The notes under the pieces were generated by a model. That model saw only the letters and a program-made list of their open reading frames with translations. It was not told where the DNA came from and ran no database searches. From WHSW01 sp963781265 (GTDB taxonomy: Bacteria; Actinomycetota; Thermoleophilia; Solirubrobacterales; 70-9): a stretch of DNA of 64,000 nucleotides. Of the stretch, positions 32,974-40,948 are shown piece after piece (within the stretch, counting starts at the first letter, position 1; each line of letters begins with the position of its first letter). The DNA is taken from NCBI GenBank assembly GCA_963781265.1, contig CAWAFH010000003.1:62001-126000 (forward strand), in the 5' to 3' direction. The position numbers were made by a program, and so were the translations under genes.

Positions 32974-34539
32974 GTGTCGGGTCCAGCCAGCTCGGTCCTC
33001 TCGGAGTCACAGCTCGCCACCCTCGCCGAGCTCGGCGAGGAGCGCACCGCGGAGCCCGGCGAGGTCCTCTTCCGGGTCGGCGATCCCACGTATCCCTTCA
33101 TCGCGATCCTCGAGGGCGAGGCGCAGGTCCTCGACGCCGCGGGCAACGAGGTCGTTCGGCACGGCGCCCGCGGCTTTCTCGGCGAGATGAACCTGCTCTC
33201 CGGCCAGACCGTGTTCCTGACCGCGGTCGCGAGCGAGCCCATGCGCTACATCGCCGTCGAGCGCGACGTGCTGCGCCGGCTGCTGTTCGAGGACCCCTCC
33301 CTCGCCGACCTGCTGCTCTCCACCTTCGTGCGCCGCCGCGAGCTGCTGCAGCAGCGCGAGGGGATCGGAATCGAGATCGTCGGCGCTCGCGACTCCGACG
33401 ACACGCGGCGCCTGGTCGAATTCGCGCGCCGGATGCGCCTGCCGCACAGCTGGCATGACGGCGTCGGTGAGCAGCTCGACCCGGAGCGTTTGCCGCTCGT
33501 CCGCCTGCCGGGCGGCCAGGAGCTCGAGCGGCCCAGCAACGGCGAGCTCTCCCGGACGCTGGGGATCGGGCTCGAGCTGGCTCCGACCGAGAGCGTCGAC
33601 CTGCTCGTGGTCGGCGGGGGGCCGGCCGGCCTCGGCGCCGCGGTGTACGGCGCCTCCGAGGGCCTCGACACGCTCGTGATCGAGAGCACCGTGCTCGGCG
33701 GCCAGGCCGGGACCTCGCGGCGGATCGAGAACTACCTCGGCTTCCCGGCCGGGATCAGCGGCTCGGAGCTGACGAGCCGCGCCGTCACCCAGGCGCGCAA
33801 GTTCCATGCCCGCACCGCGACCCCGTACCGGGCGCTGGCGCTGGAGCCCGGCGAGGACGGTCACGTGGTCAGGCTCGACGGCGGCCACGAGGTCCACGCC
33901 CGCTCGGTCGTGCTCGCGACCGGCGCCGAGTACCGGCGGCTGCCGGTGGACGGGCTCGCCGACTACGAGGGGGTCAGCGTCTTCTACGCAGCGGGCCCGC
34001 CCGAGGCGCAGCTCTGCGGGGCCCAGCGGGTCGGGGTCGTCGGCGGCGGCAACTCCGCGGCCCAGGCCGCGGTCTGGCTCGCTCGCGGTGGCGCCCTCGT
34101 CACCCTGCTGCACCGGCGCGCCGACCTGACCGAGACGATGTCGCAGTACCTGATCGACGAGCTCGACCGCTACGGGATCGCGGTTCGCGACCGCAGCGAG
34201 ATCGGCGAGCTGCACGGCGCGGACGGGGCGCTCGAGGGCGTCACCCTGCTCGACGGCACCGAGCTCGCGTTCTCGTTTCTGTTCCTGTTCCTCGGCGCGG
34301 CGCCCTGCACCGACTGGCTCGGCGAGGCGGTCGCGCGGGACGAGAAGGGCTTCGTGCTCACGGGCGCCGAGGCCGGCGCCGACGGCCTGCTCGAAACCAG
34401 CGTGCCCGGTGTGTACGCGGCCGGCGACGTGCGTGCCGGGTCGATCAAGCGCTGCGCGACCGCGGTCGGGGAGGGCGCGACGGCGGTCCGTTTCGTCCAC
34501 GAGCACCTCGCCGATGCGCCGGCGACCGCGGGCGCCTGA
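32974..34539 (+). CDS. Cyclic-nucleotide-binding domain fused to thioredoxin-reductase-like flavoprotein
   Basis: A 521-residue protein, GTG start 7 nt after TACCCT, so probably leaderless. Residues 5-125 form a CRP-type cNMP-binding domain (ILEGEAQVLDAAGNEVVRHG, FLGEMNLLSG). A linker to about 200 is followed by a flavoprotein: DLLVVGGGPAGLGAAVYGAS (FAD), GGQAGTSRRIENYLGFP, VGVVGGGNSAAQAA (NADPH) and GVYAAGDVRAGS. The thioredoxin reductase CxxC is absent; at its position stands YAAGPPEAQLCGAQ with a single Cys. The partner and signal are unknown; redox activity may be gated by a nucleotide. Confidence 0.87.
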   Translation: MSGPASSVLSESQLATLAELGEERTAEPGEVLFRVGDPTYPFIAILEGEAQVLDAAGNEVVRHGARGFLGEMNLLSGQTVFLTAVASEPMRYIAVERDVLRRLLFEDPSLADLLLSTFVRRRELLQQREGIGIEIVGARDSDDTRRLVEFARRMRLPHSWHDGVGEQLDPERLPLVRLPGGQELERPSNGELSRTLGIGLELAPTESVDLLVVGGGPAGLGAAVYGASEGLDTLVIESTVLGGQAGTSRRIENYLGFPAGISGSELTSRAVTQARKFHARTATPYRALALEPGEDGHVVRLDGGHEVHARSVVLATGAEYRRLPVDGLADYEGVSVFYAAGPPEAQLCGAQRVGVVGGGNSAAQAAVWLARGGALVTLLHRRADLTETMSQYLIDELDRYGIAVRDRSEIGELHGADGALEGVTLLDGTELAFSFLFLFLGAAPCTDWLGEAVARDEKGFVLTGAEAGADGLLETSVPGVYAAGDVRAGSIKRCATAVGEGATAVRFVHEHLADAPATAGA

Positions 34540-34570
34540 GCGGGCTCGGGCCGCGCGGGCCGCGCGGGCG

Positions 34571-35161
34571 TCAGGACTCGGCGTCGAGGTCGGCCGCGGT
34601 CTCGTCGCACCAGTCGACCGTCTCCTGGAGCAGGCGCACGCCGAGCTCCTGGATCCGGCGCCCGCGCTCGCGGGGAGGCTGGAGGTCGCGGATCGTCTCG
34701 AGGCGCCGGGCGCTCATCCGGCGAAGGTCGCCGAGGTTCTTGCGCACCAGCTCGGTGTCGCTCCAGTCGACGAGCATCAGCCGCAGCAGGCCCTCGTTGC
34801 GCAGCCACATCGACGGCTCGGCCGGAGCGACGAGCCAGCGGTCGAGCTCCTTGCGCCCGGCGGCGGTGAGCGAGTACTCGCGCCGGCGGCGACCGCTCGC
34901 GGTCAGGTCGCGGCCGCGGATCATCCCGGCGCCCTCGAGCCGGCGCAGCTCGGGGTAGATCTGCCCGTAGCTGACCGACCAGAAGAAGGCCGCGGCCTTC
35001 TCGATGAACTGCTTGATCCGGTACCCGGTGTCGAAGCCGTCGCGGATCATCGCCATCAGCATGTAGGCGGAGGGCGCCAGATCAGCGCCGGGTTCCGCGG
35101 CGGGCGGGAGGTGGGTTTTCTCGTCGGTGATATTCATCCCTGATATATTCACATCGATCAT
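34571..35161 (-). CDS. PadR-family transcriptional regulator
   Basis: A 196-residue regulator. The PadR winged helix lies at about 30-110 (SAYMLMAMIRDGFDTGYRIKQF, YGQIYPELRRLEGAGMI, REYSLTAAGRKEL); the C-terminal half is a helical dimerisation region. It diverges from the secreted copper enzyme at 35236 and probably controls it. ATG 35161 is the longest start; ATG 35137 is equally possible and would leave the repeat at 35128-35151 around its start codon. Confidence 0.85.
   Translation of the reverse strand: MIDVNISGMNITDEKTHLPPAAEPGADLAPSAYMLMAMIRDGFDTGYRIKQFIEKAAAFFWSVSYGQIYPELRRLEGAGMIRGRDLTASGRRRREYSLTAAGRKELDRWLVAPAEPSMWLRNEGLLRLMLVDWSDTELVRKNLGDLRRMSARRLETIRDLQPPRERGRRIQELGVRLLQETVDWCDETAADLDAES
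35128..35151. promoter_or_regulatory. Direct repeat TGATAT(AT)TCA near padR start, possible operator
   Basis: TGATATTCA (35128-35136) and TGATATATTCA (35141-35151) are AT-rich near-repeats in the padR/copper-enzyme divergent region. PadR operators are typically AT-rich repeats of this kind. If padR starts at 35137 the element overlaps its start. Confidence 0.4.
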
Positions 35162-35235
35162 ACGCGGTGACGTCGCTACATTTCCCCACCCGAGGGGTTA
35201 GCGGTCGACAGATGGAATCCGCAGGGAGGTGGAGA

Positions 35236-36948
35236 GTGCCGGACCGGTCCCACGCAATCAGTGTGCGTAAGCGTCGGCTCGCCGGGCTGCTCGGCGCCTT
35301 CGCGCTGGCGCTGATCGCCGCCGCGCCGGCCAGCGCCGAGGACGAGATCCTCGGCGCCGCCAGCTATCCGGACATGTCGACCTACCAGTGCCGGACCGAC
35401 GCGATCCCGATCTACCCCGGCCAGAACCTCAACCTGTTCGGGCTCACCAAGACTTGCCCCAACGCGGTCAAGGTCAGCGGCCCCGGCGACGCCTCGGACT
35501 TCGCTCCCGGCTCCACCGCCCAGGGCTACGTGACCCGCTTCCAGCCCAGCATGGTCGAGGTCAAGGACGACGGCAAGCTGGTCACCCCGAGCGTTTGGGA
35601 CCTGCACCTTCACCACGTCGTCTGGCTCGCTCCCAACGGCGGCCCGACCTTTGCCTCCGGCGAGGAGAAGACGATCGCGAAGATGCCGCAGGGCTATGGG
35701 TTGAGCACCGGCGGCGACGCCACCTGGGGCCTCAACTACATGATCCACAACCTCGGCTCGTCCGAGGGTCGCCGCGTCTACATCACGTGGGAGATCGATT
35801 GGGTCCCGGCGACGAGCCCGTCGGCGTCGCAGATCACGACCACCCGGATCCACTGGCTCGACGTCGCGGGCGCCCCGCAGATCTACCCGGTGTTCGACGC
35901 CGAGCGCGGCTTCGATTCCAACGGCGACGGCCAGTACACCTTCCCCGACGAGGTCCCGTTCGACCCGGCGGCGCCCGGCTACGAGGAGCGGGCCAAGATC
36001 AGCGACGCGCGGACCTGGACGCTGCAGACCGACCGCACGCTCGTCTTCGGCGCCGGCCACCTGCACCCGGGCGGCTCTCACGTCGACCTCCAGGTCGCCC
36101 GCGACGGCGCCGACCCGGGCTCGATCGACGGCGACGACCCGGCCGAGGTCCGGCCGCTGTTCCGCTCCGACGCGCACTACTACGAGCCCGCGGGCCCGAT
36201 CAGCTGGGACGTCGCGATGACCGCGACCCGGCCCGACTGGCGGATCGCGCTGAAGGCCGGCGACACCGTCTCGGTCAACGTCACCTACGACGTCAGCAAG
36301 TCCTCCTGGTATGAGTCGATGGGGATCCTGCCGCTCGCCAACGCGCCGGCCGGCGACCCGGCGGCGAAGGACCCGTTCGACGACGAGGCGGCGGTCGCGG
36401 CGATGTACAACGAGGGCGGCATCCTCACCCATGGTCGCCTGCCGGAGAACATCGACGCGAAGGCGCGCAAGAACCTGAAGCTGCCGGACCCGCGCGACAT
36501 TCGCTCGAAGGGCCGACGGGTGCCTGCGGGCGGGATCAAGATCGAGGGCTTCCGCTACTCACGCGGCGGCTACTCGGCCAACAAGGGCTTCCCGACCCGG
36601 TTGATGCGCCCGCCGGTGATCCGGCCCGGCAAGACCGTCACCTTCACGAACGTCGACTCGCCGTTCGGGACCCCCGACGAGCAGCAGGTGTGGCACAGCG
36701 TCACCTCGTGCAAGGCGCCGTGTAACCGCGGCTCCGGGATCGGCTATCCGCTGGCCCGCGGGCCGGTCAAGTTCGATTCCGGCCAGCTCGGGTTCGGCAC
36801 CGGGACGAGCAGCGAGGTGACCACGGGCAGCGACACGTTCACGACGCCGCCGCTGACCAAGCCGGGGACCTACACGTACTTCTGCCGGATCCATCCGTTC
36901 ATGCGCGGTTCGGTCCGGGTGAAGCCCAGGGACAAGAACCGGACCTAG
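35236..36948 (+). CDS. Secreted PHM-like copper protein with C-terminal cupredoxin domain
   Basis: A 570-residue exported protein. GTG 35236 follows GGGAGGTGG, giving a Sec signal peptide (RKRRLAGLLGAFALALIAAA, cut near ASAED). The N-terminal region has histidine sets resembling copper type II monooxygenase-like (peptidylglycine hydroxylating) folds: LHLHHVVWL and FGAGHLHPGG, plus DAHYYEPAG. The last 120 residues are a cupredoxin with type 1 copper ligands His (VWHSV), Cys (YFC), His (RIHP) and Met (PFM). The substrate is unknown; the fusion suggests on-board electron delivery. A plastocyanin gene follows 13 bp later. Confidence 0.78.
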   Translation: MPDRSHAISVRKRRLAGLLGAFALALIAAAPASAEDEILGAASYPDMSTYQCRTDAIPIYPGQNLNLFGLTKTCPNAVKVSGPGDASDFAPGSTAQGYVTRFQPSMVEVKDDGKLVTPSVWDLHLHHVVWLAPNGGPTFASGEEKTIAKMPQGYGLSTGGDATWGLNYMIHNLGSSEGRRVYITWEIDWVPATSPSASQITTTRIHWLDVAGAPQIYPVFDAERGFDSNGDGQYTFPDEVPFDPAAPGYEERAKISDARTWTLQTDRTLVFGAGHLHPGGSHVDLQVARDGADPGSIDGDDPAEVRPLFRSDAHYYEPAGPISWDVAMTATRPDWRIALKAGDTVSVNVTYDVSKSSWYESMGILPLANAPAGDPAAKDPFDDEAAVAAMYNEGGILTHGRLPENIDAKARKNLKLPDPRDIRSKGRRVPAGGIKIEGFRYSRGGYSANKGFPTRLMRPPVIRPGKTVTFTNVDSPFGTPDEQQVWHSVTSCKAPCNRGSGIGYPLARGPVKFDSGQLGFGTGTSSEVTTGSDTFTTPPLTKPGTYTYFCRIHPFMRGSVRVKPRDKNRT

Positions 36949-36961
36949 GAGGGATACGGGC

Positions 36962-37288
36962 ATGACGATGAAGGGCAGGGTCACGACCCTCGCTGCGGCC
37001 GTTGCCGTGATCGGGGCGGTCGCCGTCCCGTCGGCCGGCGCCGCGGTGGGGGCCCGGGTTCAGGCGTCGAACTACGTGTTCACGTCGGACTCGGTCACGA
37101 TTCACAAGGGCGACAAGGTCGTCTGGAAGTTCGTCGAGGGCAAGCACGACGTCAAGGGCAAGGGCTTTCACAGCCCGGTCCAGCGCGACGGCAAGTTCTC
37201 CTTCAAGTTCTCGAAGGTCGGAACGTTCAACTATCACTGCACGATCCACGCGCCCGACATGAAGGGCGTCGTCAAGGTCGTCAAGTAG
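36962..37288 (+). CDS. Secreted plastocyanin-like cupredoxin
   Basis: A 108-residue protein with signal peptide (about 1-27, ending SAGAA) and one cupredoxin domain. The type 1 copper ligands are His in GKHDV, Cys in YHCTIH, the His two residues later and Met in APDMKG. It is a likely extracellular electron carrier for the upstream copper enzyme; GGAGGG precedes the ATG. A hairpin terminator follows. Confidence 0.88.
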   Translation: MTMKGRVTTLAAAVAVIGAVAVPSAGAAVGARVQASNYVFTSDSVTIHKGDKVVWKFVEGKHDVKGKGFHSPVQRDGKFSFKFSKVGTFNYHCTIHAPDMKGVVKVVK

Positions 37289-37303
37289 GCGCCGGGAAGG
37301 GGC

Positions 37304-37328
37304 GGTCCGCCGGCCAAATCGGCGGGCC
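37304..37328 (+). terminator. Intrinsic terminator after cupredoxin gene
   Basis: A 9-bp stem (37304-37312 with 37320-37328, one G-U pair) closes a 7-nt loop, followed by a pyrimidine/T-rich run (CTCATTCTTCCC). It separates the copper operon from the riboswitch-controlled gene. Confidence 0.6.
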
Positions 37329-37364
37329 CGCTCATTCTTCCCTAACGCTTTGCTAATATCCCGC

Positions 37365-37500
37365 ACTCCTGCTGAGTCCCCGCCGAAATAGGCGGGGGAC
37401 GGGGGACCCATCGGTTGGGGCGAATCGCGGCCGCTAGTCGCGTAGCGCAAAGCTCTCAAGTTCGCGCGAGCCCGTCAGCTAACCCCGGAAGCGACGAGAG
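37365..37500 (+). promoter_or_regulatory. c-di-AMP (ydaO/yuaA) riboswitch
   Basis: The leader before the Rpf-like gene carries the conserved ydaO-type blocks in order: CCGCCGAAA...GGCGGGGGACGGGGGACCCA, GGGGCGAATC, and the late block GAGCCCGTCAGCTAACCCCG. The paired CCCCGCC/GGCGGGG helix is evident at about 37378-37397. This class binds cyclic di-AMP and turns off expression of wall hydrolases and potassium transporters in actinobacteria. It starts soon after a TAATAT-like -10 box at about 37354. Confidence 0.85.
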
Positions 37501-37511
37501 CGGAGCGTGAA

Positions 37512-37976
37512 ATGAACTTGGAAAATGTGATCGGTAAGCCGCGCCTGATCGTTTTGGCGATCATGGCCGCGGTCATGTTCGTCGCCGGGATGGCGGCGGC
37601 CGACCTGGCCGGCGCGGCCTCCTCCGGGGGCGTCGGTACCGGTGGCAGCACCGTGACCGCGAGCGGCGCCGGAGCCGGGACGACGCAGTCGAGCCCGCGC
37701 CTGAACGCGAAGTACACCCGCGTGTACGACTCGTTCAGGCTCAAGGACAAGCGCTGGGCACGGACGACGAGCCGGTGCGAGTCGGGCGGCGACCCGCACG
37801 CGATCGGCGGCGGCGGCGTCTACCGCGGCGCGTTCCAGTTCATGCGCTCGACCTGGAAGGCATCGCCGAAGAGCCCGGGCGGCGACCCGGTCGCCTACCC
37901 GTACAAGACGCAGGCCGTGGTCGCCGTGCTGCTGATGCACCGCGACGGCGCCGGCCACTGGCCCGTCTGCGGCTGA
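37512..37976 (+). CDS. Resuscitation-promoting-factor-like secreted transglycosylase
   Basis: A 154-residue exported protein. Residues 12-40 are a signal or anchor segment (RLIVLAIMAAVMFVAGMAAA), then a Gly/Thr/Ser-rich spacer. The C-terminal domain (about 75-154) is transglycosylase-like: RWARTTSRCESGGDP carries the catalytic Glu, followed by YRGAFQFMRSTW and a closing Cys in HWPVCG that likely forms a disulfide. It would cut peptidoglycan glycan strands during growth or resuscitation. Control by the upstream c-di-AMP riboswitch matches known actinobacterial Rpf genes. Confidence 0.85.
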   Translation: MNLENVIGKPRLIVLAIMAAVMFVAGMAAADLAGAASSGGVGTGGSTVTASGAGAGTTQSSPRLNAKYTRVYDSFRLKDKRWARTTSRCESGGDPHAIGGGGVYRGAFQFMRSTWKASPKSPGGDPVAYPYKTQAVVAVLLMHRDGAGHWPVCG

Positions 37977-37980
37977 GCGC

Positions 37981-38433
37981 TCACCCGGCGGCCGGGCGGT
38001 CGCCGATCCAGTAGCGCGGTCCCGGACCGAGCCGCCCGGCTCGGTCGCCGGGGTTGGAGAGCCGGCAGCGCTCCAGCGACAGGCAGCCGCAGCCGATGCA
38101 CTCGGTGAGGCCTCGGCGCAGGCGCTCGAGCTCGTCGATCCGCTCGTCGATCCGGGCGCCCCAGCCGCTCGACAGGCGCGCCCAATCGCGGCGCGTCGGG
38201 GCGCGATCGGGGGGCAGCTTCTCGAGCTCGGTGCCGATCTCCTCGAGCGTCAGCCCGATCCGCTGGGCGAAGACGATGAAGGCGATCCGCCGCAGGACCG
38301 CGCGTGGGTAGCGGCGATGCCCGGATCCGGCGCGCTCGGAGCGAATCAACCCGCGCTCCTCGTAGAAGCGCAGGGCGGAGGCGGCCACGCCGCTGCGCCG
38401 CGCCACCTCACCGATCGTCAAGTCCGTGGCCAT
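37981..38433 (-). CDS. soxR: SoxR, redox-sensing MerR-family regulator
   Basis: A 150-residue regulator. The MerR helix-turn-helix is TIGEVARRSGVAASALRFYEERGL; the dimerisation helix follows, then CIGCGCLSLERC, the CxxCxCxxxxxC [2Fe-2S] motif that defines SoxR. In actinobacteria SoxR responds mainly to redox-active small molecules. It diverges from a DUF5519 gene whose promoter carries a clear SoxR box. Confidence 0.93.
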   Translation of the reverse strand: MATDLTIGEVARRSGVAASALRFYEERGLIRSERAGSGHRRYPRAVLRRIAFIVFAQRIGLTLEEIGTELEKLPPDRAPTRRDWARLSSGWGARIDERIDELERLRRGLTECIGCGCLSLERCRLSNPGDRAGRLGPGPRYWIGDRPAAG

Positions 38434-38460
38434 CGCCCTGGATCGAAGCAGGTCTCGGGC

Positions 38461-38491
38461 TTGACTTCAAGTTCACTTGAGCTTGTAGTTT
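38461..38491 (+). promoter_or_regulatory. SoxR-box promoter with 19-bp spacer
   Basis: TTGACT (-35, 38461-38466) and TAGTTT (-10, 38486-38491) are separated by 19 nt, the over-long spacer typical of MerR/SoxR-activated promoters. The spacer holds the near-perfect dyad CTTCAAGTTCACTTGAGC (38465-38482), close to the SoxR consensus CCTCAAGTTAACTTGAGG. It drives the DUF5519 gene. Confidence 0.8.
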
Positions 38492-38526
38492 GCTCGAGAA
38501 ACAGTCAACGAGCCGAGGAGCAGCAC

Positions 38527-38877
38527 ATGAGCGCGACCCAGAACGCGGGCGCGAGGATCGTCGAGGAGGCAACCTCGTGGCCGGGAGTGAGCGCCCAGCG
38601 GGGCGACCGCGGCGAGCTTTCACTGCGCCTCGGGCGCCGCGAGATCGGCCACCTGCATGGCGACCACGCCCTGCATGCGGCCTTCCCGAAGCCGATCTGG
38701 CACGAGCTTCACGATGCCGGCCGGATCGACTATCACCCCATCTTCCCGGGCAAGCCCGGCTACGGGGCGCGGCGCATCGACGACGAGGGCGACGTCGACG
38801 ACGCGATCGCGCTCCTGCGCCTCAACTACGAGCGGGCCGTCGCCGAGCGCGGCCTGCCGAGCGAGGCGGGTGACTGA
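38527..38877 (+). CDS. DUF5519 (luciferase-family annotated) protein under SoxR control
   Basis: A 116-residue soluble protein with the DUF5519 pattern: a Trp-Pro near the start, LRLGRREIGHLHGDHALHAAFP, and HPIFPGKPGYGARRI at about residue 75. Several histidines (HLHGDHALH) may bind metal. The biochemical role is unknown. The SoxR-box promoter directly upstream makes it a likely member of the SoxR regulon. Confidence 0.78.
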   Translation: MSATQNAGARIVEEATSWPGVSAQRGDRGELSLRLGRREIGHLHGDHALHAAFPKPIWHELHDAGRIDYHPIFPGKPGYGARRIDDEGDVDDAIALLRLNYERAVAERGLPSEAGD

Positions 38878-39006
38878 GCCGGTCGCGCCGTCCCCGCGGC
38901 CGGCGCGGGCGCGACCACCCGTCGGCGCGGGCTGACCTGGGCATCGCGGGCCTGGCGGGCAACGAACAGAGCGAGAGGCAGCACGGGAGTTCCCTTCGAT
39001 TGATGA

Positions 39007-39079
39007 ATGACCAGCTATAAGCTTATACCGGTCATGATGACCTGTCAAGCTTGTTAGACGGTCATCCAGTCGATACACT
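39007..39079 (+). promoter_or_regulatory. Promoter of CGNR regulator with four ATGACC/GGTCAT half-sites
   Basis: TTGTTA (39051-39056) and TACACT (39074-39079) with 17-nt spacing give a good promoter; the GTG start lies 6 nt after the -10 box, so the mRNA is leaderless. Half-sites ATGACC or GGTCAT occur at 39007, 39030, 39037 and 39060, the middle two forming the perfect palindrome GGTCAT-G-ATGACC. TATAAGCTTATA (39016-39027) is a further 12-bp palindrome. The layout suggests autoregulation. Confidence 0.55.
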
Positions 39080-39085
39080 GTCGCC

Positions 39086-39668
39086 GTGGACGTCGGAGAG
39101 CTCGCCCGCCAGATCGAGTACAAGGTCGCGCCCGAACCGTTGATCGCGGTCCAGGGCCTCGCGAACACGTTCGCGTTCGAGCCCGGGGAGGAGCGACTGG
39201 TCGATCCCGGATCCGCGCGCCGCTGGATGATCGAGTCCGGCCTCGCGACGAGGTCGGTCACGGTCGACGAGCCCGAGCTCGCTCGCCTGCTGGAGACGCG
39301 CGAGGTCCTGCGGGACCTGATCGACGTCAACCTCACGGGAAAGCGGCCGCGGGACCTCGACGCCCGCCTCGCCGCGCTCGCCGGCTCGCACCCGGTCGAG
39401 CTGGCGCCGGCTCGGCGGGGCGCTCGAGCTCGAGCTCGAGCCGGCCGCGACCGTCGACGAGCTGATCTCGCAGATGCTCGGGATCGTCTATCTGGCCCAG
39501 ATCGAGTCGAGGTGGGAGCGGCTGAAGATCTGCGCCAGCGACGAGTGCCGCTGGGCCTTCTACGACAGCTCCAAGAACCGCGGCGGGACGTGGTGTCAGA
39601 TGGAGACCTGCGGCAACCGGATCAACAACCGCGCCTACCGCAGCCGCCGCGCCGGCGCGGTCAGCTAG
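39086..39668 (+). pseudogene. CGNR zinc-finger regulator (ABATE domain), frameshifted
   Basis: Read in two frames this is a 193-residue CGNR protein. The first frame gives the ABATE-type N-terminal domain (LIAVQGLANTFAFEPGEERL, ARLLETREVLRDLIDVNL). A +1 shift at about 39405-39420 leads to ALELELEPAATVDELISQML, then the zinc finger CASDECRWAFYDSS with CQMETCGNR, containing the eponymous CGNR. The total length is three times an integer plus one, consistent with a single inserted base. Function otherwise as a DNA-binding transcription factor. Whether the lesion is real or a read error cannot be told here. Confidence 0.75.
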
Positions 39669-40750
39669 GTCGCCGCGACGCCGAGCCCCGACTCGAGCCC
39701 GGCGAGCGCCGCGGTGACGAGCTCACCGATCGTCGCCAGGTCGTAACCGCCCTCCTGGACGACCACGGTCGGCAGGCCGAGCTCGCCGAGCGCGCGGCCG
39801 GCCCGCTGAAAGCCGGCGGCGCTGACGTCGAGCGGCGCCTCCGGGTCGCCGCCCGCCGGATCGACGCCGAGCGGCACCACGAGGCCAACCGCTCGGCCCG
39901 CCCGCGCGAAGTCGGCGAGCTCGGCGACCGCCGCCACCCAGCCCTCGTCGCCGACGCCGGGGTCGAGGCAGAGGTTCCGATTGGCCCCGGACCCGGCCCC
40001 GCCTCCGGTCTCGCGCTCGAAGCCGAGGAAGTGGGGGAACCAGCCGGCGCCCGGGTCGACGTGAACCGAGCCGGTGAGCACGGTCGGGTCGTCGTAGAAG
40101 ATCTGCTGGGTGCCGTTGCCGTGGTGGGCGTCGATGTCGAGCACTGCGATCGGGCCGCCGACCCGAGCGCGCAGCGCCGCGGCGGCCGCGGCGGCGTTGT
40201 TGAGATAGCAGGAGCCGCCGAAGCAGCTCGCGGCCGCGTGATGGCCGGGCGGCCGACAGCAGGCGTACGCGAGGGGCTCGCCGTCGGCGACCAGGTCGAC
40301 GGCGGTCAGGGCGGTATCGATCGCGCCCCGCGCCGCCTCCCAGGTCCCGGGGCCGATCAGGGTCATCGTGTCGTACGCGAAGAATCCTGCGCGGGCGCTG
40401 GCGGCGGCGGGGCGGGTCGGTGCGAAGCCGCCGGTCATCCCCGGGTGGCAGACGATGTAGGGGACGACGCGGTCCTGGCCCGGGTCCTCCGTGAGCCCGG
40501 CGCGCTCCCACTCCTCCCACGCTCCGGCCAGGTAGTCGAGCAGCGCCGGCTCGTGGACGGCGGCGAGTGCCTCGTCGCCGTGCGGTTCGGCCTCGACCGG
40601 GCGGGCGCCGGCGTCGAGCAGGGCGGCGCGGATTCGCTCGGCGCGCTCGGGCAGCTCGGTCCCCGGCGTCCGCACGCCGACCCAGATCTCGCCGCCGGGC
40701 TCGTGGAGGCGGTGGGCCTGGTTGAAGACGGCGGGCAGCGAGACGCGCAC
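39665..40750 (-). CDS. Histone-deacetylase-family amidohydrolase (acetylpolyamine-type)
   Basis: A 361-residue zinc hydrolase of the HDAC/AcuC/AphA superfamily. Active-site motifs: RPPGHHAAASCFGG (tandem His charge relay), YLNNAAAAA, VLDIDAHHGNGTQQIFY (Asp/His zinc ligands) and VVQEGGYD. The start FNQAHRLHEPGGEIWVG resembles acetylpolyamine amidohydrolases. It should remove acetyl groups from small amines or proteins. GTG 40750 is chosen by homology; an ATG at 40789 is an alternative. It is convergent with the CGNR gene. Confidence 0.88.
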   Translation of the reverse strand: MRVSLPAVFNQAHRLHEPGGEIWVGVRTPGTELPERAERIRAALLDAGARPVEAEPHGDEALAAVHEPALLDYLAGAWEEWERAGLTEDPGQDRVVPYIVCHPGMTGGFAPTRPAAASARAGFFAYDTMTLIGPGTWEAARGAIDTALTAVDLVADGEPLAYACCRPPGHHAAASCFGGSCYLNNAAAAAAALRARVGGPIAVLDIDAHHGNGTQQIFYDDPTVLTGSVHVDPGAGWFPHFLGFERETGGGAGSGANRNLCLDPGVGDEGWVAAVAELADFARAGRAVGLVVPLGVDPAGGDPEAPLDVSAAGFQRAGRALGELGLPTVVVQEGGYDLATIGELVTAALAGLESGLGVAAT

Positions 40751-40907
40751 CGCGCCAGCGTAAGCGTTGGTCCCCGGCGCGGGGGCCACGGGGTCGAGAG
40801 GCGGTTTGCACCCGCATAGCGGGAGTAATCCGCTCCTCGGCTCCGGCCCCGGGGTGCGAGCCGACGTTCAGTCGCACCGGAACGCCGATCGTTGGCCGAA
40901 GCGCGGA

Positions 40908-40937
40908 TTGACCACCGGCAGGGGCGCGGAATAGGTT
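40908..40937 (+). promoter_or_regulatory. Promoter of the kdd-kce operon
   Basis: TTGACC (40908-40913) and TAGGTT (40932-40937) with an 18-nt spacer lie 11 bp before the kdd ATG in the gap divergent from the deacetylase. Confidence 0.5.
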
Positions 40938-40948
40938 CACGGTCGTTC

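Noticed and set aside
39421..39440. CTCGAG repeats at the CGNR frameshift as a regulatory repeat
   Set aside because: They encode the alternating Leu-Glu of a conserved strand in the protein; a coding explanation suffices.
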